A DNA stretch of 47,927 bases from Phycisphaerales bacterium. Its GTDB lineage: Bacteria; Planctomycetota; Phycisphaerae; Phycisphaerales; UBA1924. Position numbers and translations under genes: made by a program. Positions 9,190 to 18,323 of the stretch are shown here, piece after piece. The notes under the pieces were generated by a model. It was not told where the DNA came from. It worked only from the letters and a program-made list of their open reading frames with translations, and made no database searches. The stretch's first letter is position 1; each line of letters begins with the position of its first letter. The DNA lies in the NCBI GenBank assembly GCA_022072615.1, contig JAJVHS010000025.1:1-47927 (forward strand), given 5' to 3'.

Positions 9190-9538
9190 GTCGTTGCTCC
9201 TGAAATACTGCCCGGGGGCCCTGTGCGGCCCGGGGGCGAACTGATCAACGCGGCACGCCGTGGCGGACACGCTCCGGCACGGCGTCCGAATCACTGTTGA
9301 AACGAATAAGCCAAGCACGGCCTCGGCCGTATCCGGCGGAGGCCGGCAAGCCGGCTCCACAGGCGCCCACGGATGTCGGTCGTTGGGATCTCATGCGGGC
9401 GGCCCGGGAGGAGGACGCGGGCCGAAGCCCCCGGTTCTGGTTCCCGCCGCCAGGGCCGCGGAAGCGGGCGGGATGCTGAAAACAGGTCTTTGAGTCAGGA
9501 TGCCCGGTTGCCGGCGATCCGTCACGGGCCATGGACGC
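9190..9538. other. Gene-free interval of 349 bp with a REP-like palindrome
   Basis: The interval lies between the redoxin start and the stop of the DsbD-alpha-like gene, both on the minus strand. Short open frames here have no ribosome binding site or coherent composition. It contains the palindrome listed at 9338-9358 and, near the redoxin start, a duplicated GCCCCCGGGC-type element. Confidence 0.5.
9338..9358. repeat. REP-like extragenic palindrome
   Basis: GCCGGC-AA-GCCGGC (9342-9355) is extended by GGA and TCC with one bulged base. On the minus strand it reads GGAGCCGGCTTGCCGGC, close in design to REP elements of pseudomonads (GGAGCGGGCTTGCCCGC). Only one copy was noticed in this window, so repeat status across the genome is inference. 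Confidence 0.45.
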
Positions 9539-10354
9539 TCACTCAACTTGATAATAGGCTGGCTGAGGAAAGTTCCCGAACCACACGGCAAGGACGCCGA
9601 TCAAGGGGCGATTCTTCACGGTTTCAGCGGGTTCGGCGAGCGTCAGGAGGATGCGGTCGGCCTTGACGGAGCCCTCGGCGAGCAAATCGGCCAGCGCCGG
9701 GCAGGCGTCGGTGGGGTAGAACTCGAGGCGGGTCGCACCGGGCACCACGAAGCCTTTGCGGATGGTGTCGGCCGCTTTGCCGCCGGGCTCGGTGATGGGC
9801 TGGATCAGCTTCCGGGCGTCGGGATCATCGGCGAGGGGCTTTGGGACGCGGGACTGCGCATCCCTGATGATCGCCGCTCCATCGGGGGAAGCCACGGGGG
9901 CGGCGCAGCAGGTCAGCGAGAGCTCGGCCGAGCCGCGTTGAATCAGGCAGACGTCCTTGCAGATCATCCAGGTGCCGTCGGCCTTGATGTCGGCGGGGCC
10001 GGTGTAGTCCTTGGGGACGGTGATGGTGGTGAGAAGCGTGACGCCGTCCTCGTAGATGTGATCGAGGACGATGTCGACGGCGTGGCGGGTGGGCGCGGGC
10101 CAGCGGAATTCGGAGGCGGTCCAGCCGGGCGGGAGGGTCCAGGTGATCTTGGGGGGCTGCCCGGAGTCGTTGACCCCGTTCCAGTAGATGTGCCATTGGT
10201 CGTCGATGTCGAAGCGGACCCCGAGAGTGAATGTCGAGCCGGGGGCGACGGAGGCGTATTCCGAGACCAGGGAGATACGGGCTCGCTGCTGGGGTCCCTC
10301 GGGAGAGGCCGGCGGGGCAATCAGCATGGATACCGCGAGCAAGGCTGAGATCAT
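9539..10354 (-). CDS. Exported DsbD-alpha-like (disulfide bond corrector) domain protein
   Basis: The protein has 271 residues with an N-terminal signal segment (MISALLAVSMLIAPPA). The body matches the N-terminal domain of thiol:disulfide interchange protein DsbD: HIYWNGVNDSGQPPKITW, LPPGW, FRWPAPTRH, and the cysteine pair in WMICKDVCLIQRGSAEL (Cys-x3-Cys). In full-length DsbD this domain relays electrons from the membrane domain to periplasmic partners. Here the membrane and thioredoxin domains are absent, so the protein is a stand-alone periplasmic domain, a form also annotated in other planctomycetes. An extra CC pair (LTCCAAP) follows the motif. The ATG at 10354 was chosen for the signal peptide. 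It is divergent from the rhodanese-like gene, 78 bp away. Confidence 0.8.
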   Translation of the reverse strand: MISALLAVSMLIAPPASPEGPQQRARISLVSEYASVAPGSTFTLGVRFDIDDQWHIYWNGVNDSGQPPKITWTLPPGWTASEFRWPAPTRHAVDIVLDHIYEDGVTLLTTITVPKDYTGPADIKADGTWMICKDVCLIQRGSAELSLTCCAAPVASPDGAAIIRDAQSRVPKPLADDPDARKLIQPITEPGGKAADTIRKGFVVPGATRLEFYPTDACPALADLLAEGSVKADRILLTLAEPAETVKNRPLIGVLAVWFGNFPQPAYYQVE

Positions 10355-10432
10355 GGGGTGATCGTAGTGGGGTGGGGCCGGGGATCGGTGTCGGCCCGGA
10401 AGCCGGCCAGAAAGCGTGATACTCTGGGCGTC

Positions 10433-10885
10433 ATGAAGGCAACTGGCATTAGTGCGTGCGCGGGACTTGTGCTGACGGGGCTTGTGACGGGGGGGTGCGA
10501 CATCTCCGACAAGGACGTCGAGCTGGTGACGGTGTCGGAGGTGCGCGAGCTTCAGCAGAAGGCGGAGAAGGACCCGAAGGTGCTGCTGCTGGTGGATCCG
10601 CGTTCGGAGGCGGCGTATGCCCGGGCGCACCTGCCGGGAGCGATCCGGATGGAGCTGCGGCCGGACATGGAGGAGCGGGGGATCGACCCGCGGGTGGCCG
10701 GGCACAAGAACATCATCGTGTACGGGGACAACCCGGCGAGTTCGGTGGCGAAGGGGATGACCAAGCGGCTGATGAAGGTGGGGTACGACGACGTGCGGCT
10801 GTTCGCGGGCGGGCTGGAGGAGTGGCGGCTGATGCAGTACCCCGTCGAAGGGGAGGAGCAGCAGCCACCGACGTCGACGCCGTGA
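10433..10885 (+). CDS. Rhodanese-like lipoprotein lacking the catalytic cysteine
   Basis: The protein has 150 residues. A signal peptide (MKATGISACAGLVLTGLV) ends in TGGC, a probable lipidation site with an imperfect lipobox. The rest is a rhodanese homology domain: VSEVRELQQ, LLLVDPRSEAAYARAHLPGA and FAGGLEEWRL are all typical. In active rhodaneses the loop reads YCxxGxRS with the cysteine taking the sulfane sulfur; here the same loop is VYGDNPASSVAKG, so the cysteine is replaced by glycine. Sulfurtransferase activity is therefore not expected, and a binding or regulatory role is more likely. The start at 10433 places the signal peptide first. The gene is divergent from the DsbD-alpha-like gene and is followed by a terminator. 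Confidence 0.85.
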   Translation: MKATGISACAGLVLTGLVTGGCDISDKDVELVTVSEVRELQQKAEKDPKVLLLVDPRSEAAYARAHLPGAIRMELRPDMEERGIDPRVAGHKNIIVYGDNPASSVAKGMTKRLMKVGYDDVRLFAGGLEEWRLMQYPVEGEEQQPPTSTP

Positions 10886-10935
10886 GCGTCGGCCGCCGGC
10901 GATGGTGACGCTCGAAGCGGTGCAACCTGAATAAC

Positions 10936-10970
10936 GAAAAACGCCCCGGGATGACCGGGGCGTTTGTGTT
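10936..10970. terminator. Bidirectional terminator between rhodanese-like and giant protein genes
   Basis: CGCCCCGG (10942-10949) pairs with CCGGGGCG (10955-10962), preceded by GAAAAA and followed by TTTGTGTTT. The T-rich tails on both strands suit the two convergent genes ending at 10885 and 10989. Confidence 0.85.
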
Positions 10971-10988
10971 TGAACGGCGAGGCTCGCG

Positions 10989-13900
10989 TTACGGGATCGT
11001 CGTGAAGGCGTTGGTAAGGCCCAGCGGCGAGCCGGAGGTGGTGAAGCCGCCCTGGAGGTAGAGGTCGTAGTGGGTGAGGGTCGCGGCGAAGGGCACGTTG
11101 GCGGAGGCGATGATGGAGAAGAAGTTGAGGCCCGGGCGGTCGACGATCAGCTCGGAGAGCTCGTGGAGCTTGAGCTGGGCGAAGGAGCGGGGCGAGACGG
11201 GGACGGAGACGTCGATCTGGTCGGAGTTGGTGAAGAGGAGGGTAACGGTGACGGAGGTCGCCGCGGCGGTGGGGTTGTAGAAGGACAGGGTCTCGAAGTA
11301 GAGCGATCCGGCCAGGACGGTGTTGATGAAGGCGTCGCCGAAGAAGTACTTGGTGGCGCCCGACGTGAAGGCGCTGGTGGCGTCGGCGTCGCCGTTCTGG
11401 AGCTGGTTGGTCGCGAGGACGACCGGCGAGCTCGAGGTGTAGCTGAGGCCGATGGGCTGGTTGGCGGTGACGCCGAGGGCGGCGCCGTCGAAGCGGACGA
11501 CGCTGCCGGCCGGGACGGGGATGGTGCGGACCAGCGGCGGCAGGTTGGCCGAGATGTACTTGCCGTTGAGGGTGACGGTCGCCTGCGTGACGCCGGGGTT
11601 GAAGAAGTAGAGCTCGCCGGTGACGCCGGAGCCCTGCACGAAGGCCGGAACAGCGCCCTTGGTCGAGCCGCCGAGCGGATCGCCGAGGTAGCCGAAGCCG
11701 GCGGTGTTGGTGACGTCGTAGTGCGAGAGCGACGCAACGATGCCGATGAAGTTGGGCTCGTCGGCGGGGTTGGCGGCGGCGGCGACCACGGTGGCGCCGA
11801 AGACGCCGGTCGGCAGGGTCGCGATGTCGTTGACGTTGAGGCCCAGACGCTTGTTGGCCGAGATGGTCTGCGGGATGGTGACCGTCGAGCCCGGGGCGTA
11901 GAAGGTCACCAGGACGTTCACATCGAAGGGGTTGGGGTTGTAGTAGAGGAGGAAGTCGTAGACGGCGCCGGGGTTGCGCTCGACGCGGGCGAAGTTCCAG
12001 GTGCCGCTGACGGTCTCGGCGAAGGCGTCGCCGAGCGTGCTGGAGAAGTCGTAGTGCGAGAAGGTCGCGCCCAGCGGGCCGTCGGACTCGACGATGATCG
12101 AGTACGGACGGTAGAGCTGAACGCCCGCGGCCGGGCCGGCCTCGGCGTTGGAGATGGTCACGCCGCCGCGAGCGCCGGCGGAGACGACCAGGTTGGAGAC
12201 GACGACGGTCTCGTCGGGCTGGCCGGCGACGGTGTCCTCGTAGCGGAGCTTGACGGAGAAGCGCACGTCGTAGTCGTTGGCGTTGCTGACCGAGACGAAC
12301 TCGCGGATGAGCAGGGAGGCGTAGCCCTCGGGGTAGTAGAGGTAGAAGGTCTCGGGCTCGGCATCGACGCGGATGCGGTAGGCGCCGACGCCGGTGGCGA
12401 TGCCCGCGACGATGGCCCAGTACTGCTGTCCACCGACGGCGTCGAACGAGCCGTTGGCGGTGGCGCCGGGGATGCCGGCGCTGTCGGTGAAGATGACCGA
12501 GCTGGGGAGCTCGTTGGGCTGCGAGAGGATGGTGAGGGAGGCGTCGAGGACGCTGCCGGTGGGCGTGACGACCTGGACGAACACCTTGCCCGACGCGGGG
12601 ACGGTGAAGGTGAAGAGGTCGCGGTCGCCGGCCTCGTTGATGAAGTCGTTGCCGGAGCCGTCGCCGTTGCGCGAGGAGAGGGCAATGGTGGTGGGGTTGC
12701 CGAAGTCGATCGACCCCGGGTCGCCGCCGCTGCCGTCGTCGATCGCCTGGCCGTTGACGGTGAGGTAGTACTCACCGGTCAGGGTGGCCGGCGGGGGCAG
12801 GCCGTCGACCGAGGAGACGAGGATGTAGTAGGTCTGGCCGCTGGTGAGCGTCGGGAAGTTGATCTCGACGGTGCGCGGGTCGTTGATGCCGGCGATGGAA
12901 TCGGCCTGGACCGATCCGATCTCGGTGAAGCTGCTGTCGAAGACGGTCAGGATCGGTGCGAAGTTGCCCCAGATGCCTCGGTAGCTGGTGATGGTGATGG
13001 CGGTCTGGCCGGTGCGGACGGGCGAGAACCGGAAGAGGTCGGTGTCGCCCTCGGGGGAGAGGTGCGCGTTGCCGGGATCGCCGGCGACGCCCACGCCGAC
13101 GGCGCCGTCGCCGGTCTGGCTGCTGATGGCGATGAGGTGGGCGATGGACCATTCCTCGGCGTTGGGGTAGTCGTCCAGCGGCGGGGAGGTGAGCGTGATG
13201 TGGTACTCGCCCAGGACGTCGGTGGTGGCCTCGATGAGGACGTAGTAGATGGCGCCGCGCTCGACGCGGAAGGCGCCGGTGTCACCGGGCTGGAAGCCGA
13301 AGGGGCTGTCGTTGGCCGTGCCCTGCGCGACCGTGACGGGGTCGGGCGTGAGCTGGATGATGGTGATGCGCGGGACGATCAGGCTGCCGGGGATGCGGTC
13401 CACGATAAGCGTGGCGTCGCCGCCGGCGAGGGCGTTGAAGTAGAACAGATCGGTGTCGCCGGAGAGTTCGATCGCGCCGTCCTGCGTGGCGAGGCCGGTG
13501 TCGGGATCGGGGATGATCGCGGCGGCCTGGTCGTACTGGTCGGCGTCGGGGTAATCGTCGGTCGGCGGGAAGTTGACCTGGATGCGGTAGTTGCCGGCGG
13601 CGGTGGCTCGGTCCTCGCCCATGACGAAGACGTAGTACCAGCGGTAGGTCTGGCCGGTGAAGACGGAGGTGCGGTCGGGCGTGACGGAGAAGGTGGCCTG
13701 GGCGTTGGTGGTGTTGGCGTTGGCGTCGTCGTTGGCGGCGATGCGGTGCCACATCGTGCCCGAGGTCGGGTCGTCCCACGCGGTGGAGAGCTCGTAGATC
13801 TCGACACGGGGGTCGAGGCTGTTGGGCGAGAGCGTGGTGACCAGGACCGTGAAGGTCTCGAAGTCGTTGACCTCGAAGCGGAAGACGTCGACGTCGCCGG

Positions 13901-16900
13901 GGTTCTCGATGGAGCCGGTGTCCTCGCCGGAGCCGAGGTAGTCGAAGAGGTCGATGGTGGTCGCGGTGGTGATGTCGGTCTCGTCGGCGTGATCGTCGGC
14001 GAAGGGGGGCAGGTTGAAGGCCAGCTCGTAGGCGCCGGTGGTATTGGCTTCGCTGATGACGAAGACGAAGAACTGGGCGCCGGGCTGCGCGTTGAACTGG
14101 ACGGTGAGCGGGCCGCTGGTGGGCGTGGTCTGGTTGGCGACGGGGGTGCCGACGCGGTCGGTCACGATGATGCGTGCGACCAGCGCGTTGCCGGTGCCCG
14201 GGCGGGTGATGGTGATGCGTCCGACGCCGCGGGCCGGGGAGTTGAAGACGAAGGCGTCGCCGTCGTTGGCGTTGTTGATGAGGGCGGAGATGGTCGCCTT
14301 GCCGTTGCTGGCGGGGTCGGCGGGATCGAACCCGATGGGCACGGGGGTGGCCTGGACGTTCGAGCCCGAGTGGTCGTCGGTGCCCGCGTCGAGGTCGGCC
14401 ATGTTGTTGAAGAGCAGGTGGTACCCGCCGGTGGCGACGCGGAAGTTCATCTCCTTCTCGTCGACAGGGGTGCGGTCGGCGGGGTCCTGCGGGGAGGCGT
14501 CAACCCACTTCTGCCCGCTGCCGACGATGACGAAGTAGAAGTCGCCTTCGACGACGGGGAAGACGACGCAGGCGTCGCGTTCCTGGAAGACGAAGTTGCC
14601 GAGGGTGCCGAAGATCTGCTGGATCGCGGGCTCGCCGCTGGTGGAGGGGTTGTCGTCGTTGAAGGCGATCTGGGTGAAGTCGCCGTCGAGGACGCGGATG
14701 TAGGAGTCAAGGTCGGTGGAGTAGGTTTCCGAGACGCCGGCGGTGGCCGGGCCGTCCTGGTACCACTCGTCGGTGATGTTGGTGGTGGTGACGCGGATCA
14801 TCGCGTAGCCGGAGGCCTGGGCGCGGAACTGGTAGACGTCGGTGTCGTCGACGGTCTCGATGGCGCCGTAGTCGGAGTAGTGGTTCCAGCCGGCCTTGGT
14901 GAAGCCGACGACATCGGTGCCGGCGGCGCGGGGAGCGATGGGGAAGGTCTGGAGCGGGAGGTAGTTGGAGGAATCGCCGTTGGCGGAGGGGACGGCGATG
15001 ATGTCGCCGCTGGCGGGGTCGGACTCATCGACGGGGTCGGCCATCACGCGGTCGGGACCATCGGCGACCCAGGCCTCGGCGGTGATGACAACGTCGTAGC
15101 GGCCGGTGGAGCCGGTTTCGTCGGTGACTTCGATGTAATAGGTGCGTCCGCCCCAGAGCGTGATGCCCGCCAGACCGCCGTCGAGGGGCGGTTCGGGAAG
15201 GGCGAGGTTGGGGTCGACCGCGCCGGCCCGGCCGATGTCGAAGGGGAAGAAGCTGCCGTCGGGGAGCTGGCTTCCCCAGGGCGACGAGTCGACGTTGGTG
15301 TTGGAGTAGACGACGTTGAAGTTGCTGTCGAAGATGCGGATCTGCAGATCGGCATTGGGGCCGAAGGCGGGGGTGACGGTGATGTGGAGGCGGGCGCTTG
15401 GGCGCTGCTCGTGGTCCCAGTGGGCGGGGTCGGAGTCCTGGTAGGGGGCCAGGGCGAAGATGGTTCCCTCGACGCCGTTGTCACGGCCCGAGCCCATGCT
15501 GATCCAGACCCAGTCGCCGAGGAACGTATCGAAGATGAGCTGGGCGCCGCTGTTGGCGGGGGCGTCGTCGGCGAGGGTGAAGGATCCGCCGGCGTAGAGG
15601 ATGGGCTGGCCGTTGACGGTGCCGGCGTCGTCGGCATCGGTCATGACGGACAGCGCATGGACGGTGTTGTTGAAGCCGATGGTGTCGGCGAAGGGGTTGC
15701 CGAGTGAGCTCCACGCGTCCTGGACCCAGTCGTAGCGAGCGATGCGGCCGCCGGCGTTGGTGAAGTTGCCGGCGACGACGACCTGCACGCCCAGGTCGGG
15801 GTATCCGCCCGGGCCGTCGGGGTCCACGGGGTCCCAGAGTTCAATGGCCCGGACCGCGCCGTTGACGGTCGAACCGAAGTTGAGGACGTCGTAGCCGGCG
15901 TCCACGTTGTCCTCGTCGAACGTCCAGAACGCCAGGCGGGACGCGGCGGTGCCGCCGGCGTTGGTGAAATCGCCGCCGATGAGCACGCCTTCGCCGTAAT
16001 TGGCGCCGTCGACGTTCTCGTCGGGGTTGTAGGTCTGCAGCGCGTAGACGGTGCCGTTTGCGCCGAGCTCGTCCCACCCGATGAGGTCGTTCCAGAATGC
16101 AAGATTCGAGGTGGTGACCGACCCGATGCTGGTGAAGGTTCCGCCCACGAGCATGTCGACGAGGGGCGGAGGATCCTCGGCGGGTCCGTCGCCGTCGGGA
16201 TCGGGGAGATCGAGCGTGTACGCGGCGAGCGCCCGGACGGTGCCGTTGAGGGTGCCGGCGATGCTCGTGAAGGTGGCGCCGTCGAAGACGGCCAGCCCGT
16301 TCTGGCCGCCGATGACGAGCACCGGGAGCGGGTCGTCGCCGTCGACGGCGACCTGGTCGAAGATGGCCATCGTGTGGACGTTGAAGCCGACGCCGTCGCC
16401 GACCGCTTCCCACTCCCAGCGGGAGAAGTCGGGGTTGTAGACGAGCTTGGCGATGTGGGCGGCGGGGGTGGGGTCTTCTTCCAGTTCGTCGTTCTTGAAG
16501 GACGTGAAGTCTCCGGCGGCGAAGAGCGAGGCGACGCCGTCGAGATCGTCGTCGAACTCAATGAAGGCGCGGACGGCGCCGTTGAAGCCGCGGCCGACGG
16601 TCCACCACTCGTTGGCGTCGAAGGTCGCGACGTTGTTCACCACGTAGTCGATGTCGTTGGTGACGGCGCCGGCGTTGGTGAAGGAGCCGCCGACGAACAT
16701 GGAGGGGCCGTCGTCGCCGTTGTCGCCCTCGTACTGGCCCTGCATGTCGACCTGGGGGACGAAGGAGAAGAGGTCGCTGTCGCCGGCGGTGTGGATGCGG
16801 CCGGTGCCGTGCGCGGTGACGCGCCAGCCAGCGTCCTGCATGTAGTAGTTGTACTGGTCGTTGAGGAGGAAGGGGGTGCCCCAGTTGAGCGCCGTGGCGC

Positions 16901-18323
16901 CGCGGAACTGGTTGCGGACGACGCCCAGGTCGGAGGTGTCGTCGAACGTGGGGGTGTTGATGTGGTCGTCGGTGGGCGCGGGGTTGATGGTCGTCGGGTT
17001 GGTGTGGTGGGTCTCGATGAAGAGATTGAAAGAGACGCCGGGGATGGGGGCCTCGCTGAAGGCGTCGAGGAGGATGGTGTACTGCTCGCCGCCGACGAGC
17101 TCGATCTCGACCTGCGGGATGTCGCCGAAGCGGTCGTCGTTGAAGGCGACGCGGGTGCCGTCCTCGTCGAAGATCGAGATGGCGCCGTCGAAGATGGGCG
17201 GCGGGGGCGGGCCGCCCGGGGTCATCGCGATGATGGTGACGCCGGTGCCCTGGGCGGTGAACTTGTAGGTGCGAGTGTGGAAGCCGTCGCCCAGCACGTC
17301 ACCGAGCGCGAGGCGGCGGGTGACGGGGTCGATGGGATCGGGCAGTTCGTTGACGATCGAGTCGATGGCGAGGTTGAAGGTGCCTGTCGCGAACGCGGCG
17401 CGGGCGGCCAGGAACTCGTCGGAACGGACGCGGACGTAATAGGTGGAGCTTGGATCGGTCTTGATGGCCTTGAACGCGTCGTTGAGCACGCCCGCGTCGG
17501 TGTCGCTGGCGAGGAGCGCTCCGGTCGAGCCGTAGATCTCGATATGGACGTCGAGGTTGGGGCTTGCGTTGCGGTCGGCCTGGGCGTTGATGGTGGAGAG
17601 GCTGTCGAAGAGGGCGTCCGAGCCGGTCTGGACCTTGTAGATGATGTCTTCCTGGACGCGCGTGAGGTCGCCGGAGGCGATGGCCTCGCCGGTGTCGGCG
17701 GCGGGGTCGAGCGCCGTGGTCAGGGCGTCCACGCGGACGGTGTAGTTGCCGCTGGCGGTCGGCCCGGTCGCGGCATCGGTGCCGACGAGGACGTAATAGG
17801 TCTTGCCTTCGGCGGCGACGAAGCCGATCCAGCCGTCGGTGGGATTGCCGGCCGAGAGGGCGCCGTTGCCGGATTGGGGGGCGATGAGGTTGCCGAAGGC
17901 GTCGCGGGCCTGTACGGCGACGCCCGACCCGTTGTCCTCGTAGATCGCCAGGCGGCTGTTGAGGGTGGAGCCGGAGGCCTGCGCGTCGGCGTAGACGGCG
18001 ACGAAGTCCTGGGTAGTGGCGGTGAACTGGAAGAGGTCGTTCTTCTCGGTGATTCCGGGGCCGAGGGGCTCGATGATGCCGGCAACCGCCCCGATGCCAT
18101 TGGCGTCGAGGGTGATGACGGTGGCGGTGGGGAACTGGCTGAGACTGGGGTGATCACCCGCGAGCATGACGCGTCGTTCGAGCGGCTCGGGGTTGAAGCG
18201 GGTGCGTGTCGGCACGGCGAGCTTTCGCGGCGCGGTGCCTGCTCGCTGGGCGAGTCGAGCGGTCTGGTTGAGTCGGCGGCCGAGGAGCGACGAAAGGAGC
18301 GTGCGCGTCGAACGTGCTGGCAT
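10989..18323 (-). CDS. Giant LEPR-motif surface protein with PPC-like modules and a propeller
   Basis: The protein has about 2,444 residues. The N-terminus is basic and carries the planctomycete motif PEPLERRVMLAG at residues 45-56. Residues about 60-440 and 950-1990 are runs of PPC-like modules (pre-peptidase C-terminal type), each with a signature such as DTDLFRF...YYVLVxx....GEYxLxV preceded by an acidic DDH or DDYPxA start. Residues about 540-950 hold seven GGxFT-type units (GGSFTNAG, AGDFTSF, GGTFTSIG, GGDFTNAGG, AGNFTNAGG and others), which suggests a seven-bladed propeller. From about 1990 to the end are four repeats of roughly 110 residues of unknown family, each with a conserved SHYD or THYD segment. 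No membrane anchor, dockerin or protease motif is visible. The ATG at 18323 was chosen because GGAG lies 7 bp upstream; a GTG seven codons earlier is weaker. Probably an adhesin, matrix or S-layer-associated protein. Confidence 0.88.
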   Translation of the reverse strand: MPARSTRTLLSSLLGRRLNQTARLAQRAGTAPRKLAVPTRTRFNPEPLERRVMLAGDHPSLSQFPTATVITLDANGIGAVAGIIEPLGPGITEKNDLFQFTATTQDFVAVYADAQASGSTLNSRLAIYEDNGSGVAVQARDAFGNLIAPQSGNGALSAGNPTDGWIGFVAAEGKTYYVLVGTDAATGPTASGNYTVRVDALTTALDPAADTGEAIASGDLTRVQEDIIYKVQTGSDALFDSLSTINAQADRNASPNLDVHIEIYGSTGALLASDTDAGVLNDAFKAIKTDPSSTYYVRVRSDEFLAARAAFATGTFNLAIDSIVNELPDPIDPVTRRLALGDVLGDGFHTRTYKFTAQGTGVTIIAMTPGGPPPPPIFDGAISIFDEDGTRVAFNDDRFGDIPQVEIELVGGEQYTILLDAFSEAPIPGVSFNLFIETHHTNPTTINPAPTDDHINTPTFDDTSDLGVVRNQFRGATALNWGTPFLLNDQYNYYMQDAGWRVTAHGTGRIHTAGDSDLFSFVPQVDMQGQYEGDNGDDGPSMFVGGSFTNAGAVTNDIDYVVNNVATFDANEWWTVGRGFNGAVRAFIEFDDDLDGVASLFAAGDFTSFKNDELEEDPTPAAHIAKLVYNPDFSRWEWEAVGDGVGFNVHTMAIFDQVAVDGDDPLPVLVIGGQNGLAVFDGATFTSIAGTLNGTVRALAAYTLDLPDPDGDGPAEDPPPLVDMLVGGTFTSIGSVTTSNLAFWNDLIGWDELGANGTVYALQTYNPDENVDGANYGEGVLIGGDFTNAGGTAASRLAFWTFDEDNVDAGYDVLNFGSTVNGAVRAIELWDPVDPDGPGGYPDLGVQVVVAGNFTNAGGRIARYDWVQDAWSSLGNPFADTIGFNNTVHALSVMTDADDAGTVNGQPILYAGGSFTLADDAPANSGAQLIFDTFLGDWVWISMGSGRDNGVEGTIFALAPYQDSDPAHWDHEQRPSARLHITVTPAFGPNADLQIRIFDSNFNVVYSNTNVDSSPWGSQLPDGSFFPFDIGRAGAVDPNLALPEPPLDGGLAGITLWGGRTYYIEVTDETGSTGRYDVVITAEAWVADGPDRVMADPVDESDPASGDIIAVPSANGDSSNYLPLQTFPIAPRAAGTDVVGFTKAGWNHYSDYGAIETVDDTDVYQFRAQASGYAMIRVTTTNITDEWYQDGPATAGVSETYSTDLDSYIRVLDGDFTQIAFNDDNPSTSGEPAIQQIFGTLGNFVFQERDACVVFPVVEGDFYFVIVGSGQKWVDASPQDPADRTPVDEKEMNFRVATGGYHLLFNNMADLDAGTDDHSGSNVQATPVPIGFDPADPASNGKATISALINNANDGDAFVFNSPARGVGRITITRPGTGNALVARIIVTDRVGTPVANQTTPTSGPLTVQFNAQPGAQFFVFVISEANTTGAYELAFNLPPFADDHADETDITTATTIDLFDYLGSGEDTGSIENPGDVDVFRFEVNDFETFTVLVTTLSPNSLDPRVEIYELSTAWDDPTSGTMWHRIAANDDANANTTNAQATFSVTPDRTSVFTGQTYRWYYVFVMGEDRATAAGNYRIQVNFPPTDDYPDADQYDQAAAIIPDPDTGLATQDGAIELSGDTDLFYFNALAGGDATLIVDRIPGSLIVPRITIIQLTPDPVTVAQGTANDSPFGFQPGDTGAFRVERGAIYYVLIEATTDVLGEYHITLTSPPLDDYPNAEEWSIAHLIAISSQTGDGAVGVGVAGDPGNAHLSPEGDTDLFRFSPVRTGQTAITITSYRGIWGNFAPILTVFDSSFTEIGSVQADSIAGINDPRTVEINFPTLTSGQTYYILVSSVDGLPPPATLTGEYYLTVNGQAIDDGSGGDPGSIDFGNPTTIALSSRNGDGSGNDFINEAGDRDLFTFTVPASGKVFVQVVTPTGSVLDASLTILSQPNELPSSVIFTDSAGIPGATANGSFDAVGGQQYWAIVAGIATGVGAYRIRVDAEPETFYLYYPEGYASLLIREFVSVSNANDYDVRFSVKLRYEDTVAGQPDETVVVSNLVVSAGARGGVTISNAEAGPAAGVQLYRPYSIIVESDGPLGATFSHYDFSSTLGDAFAETVSGTWNFARVERNPGAVYDFLLYYNPNPFDVNVLVTFYAPGSTVTIPQTISANKRLGLNVNDIATLPTGVFGATVVAAAANPADEPNFIGIVASLSHYDVTNTAGFGYLGDPLGGSTKGAVPAFVQGSGVTGELYFFNPGVTQATVTLNGKYISANLPPLVRTIPVPAGSVVRFDGAALGVTANQPIGLSYTSSSPVVLATNQLQNGDADATSAFTSGATKYFFGDAFINTVLAGSLYFETLSFYNPTAAATSVTVTLLFTNSDQIDVSVPVSPRSFAQLKLHELSELIVDRPGLNFFSIIASANVPFAATLTHYDLYLQGGFTTSGSPLGLTNAFTTIP

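Noticed and set aside
9245-9532. Possible 95-residue minus-strand gene
   Set aside because: No ribosome binding site, Arg/Ala/Ser-rich shadow-like composition, and it overlaps the REP-like palindrome.
11070-15707. Very long plus-strand open frame (about 1,545 codons) opposite the giant protein gene
   Set aside because: Its composition is a mirror of the GC-rich codon use on the minus strand (Val, Asp, Gly, Arg, Glu only), and it has no ribosome binding site or domain. The minus-strand protein has clear repeat modules.
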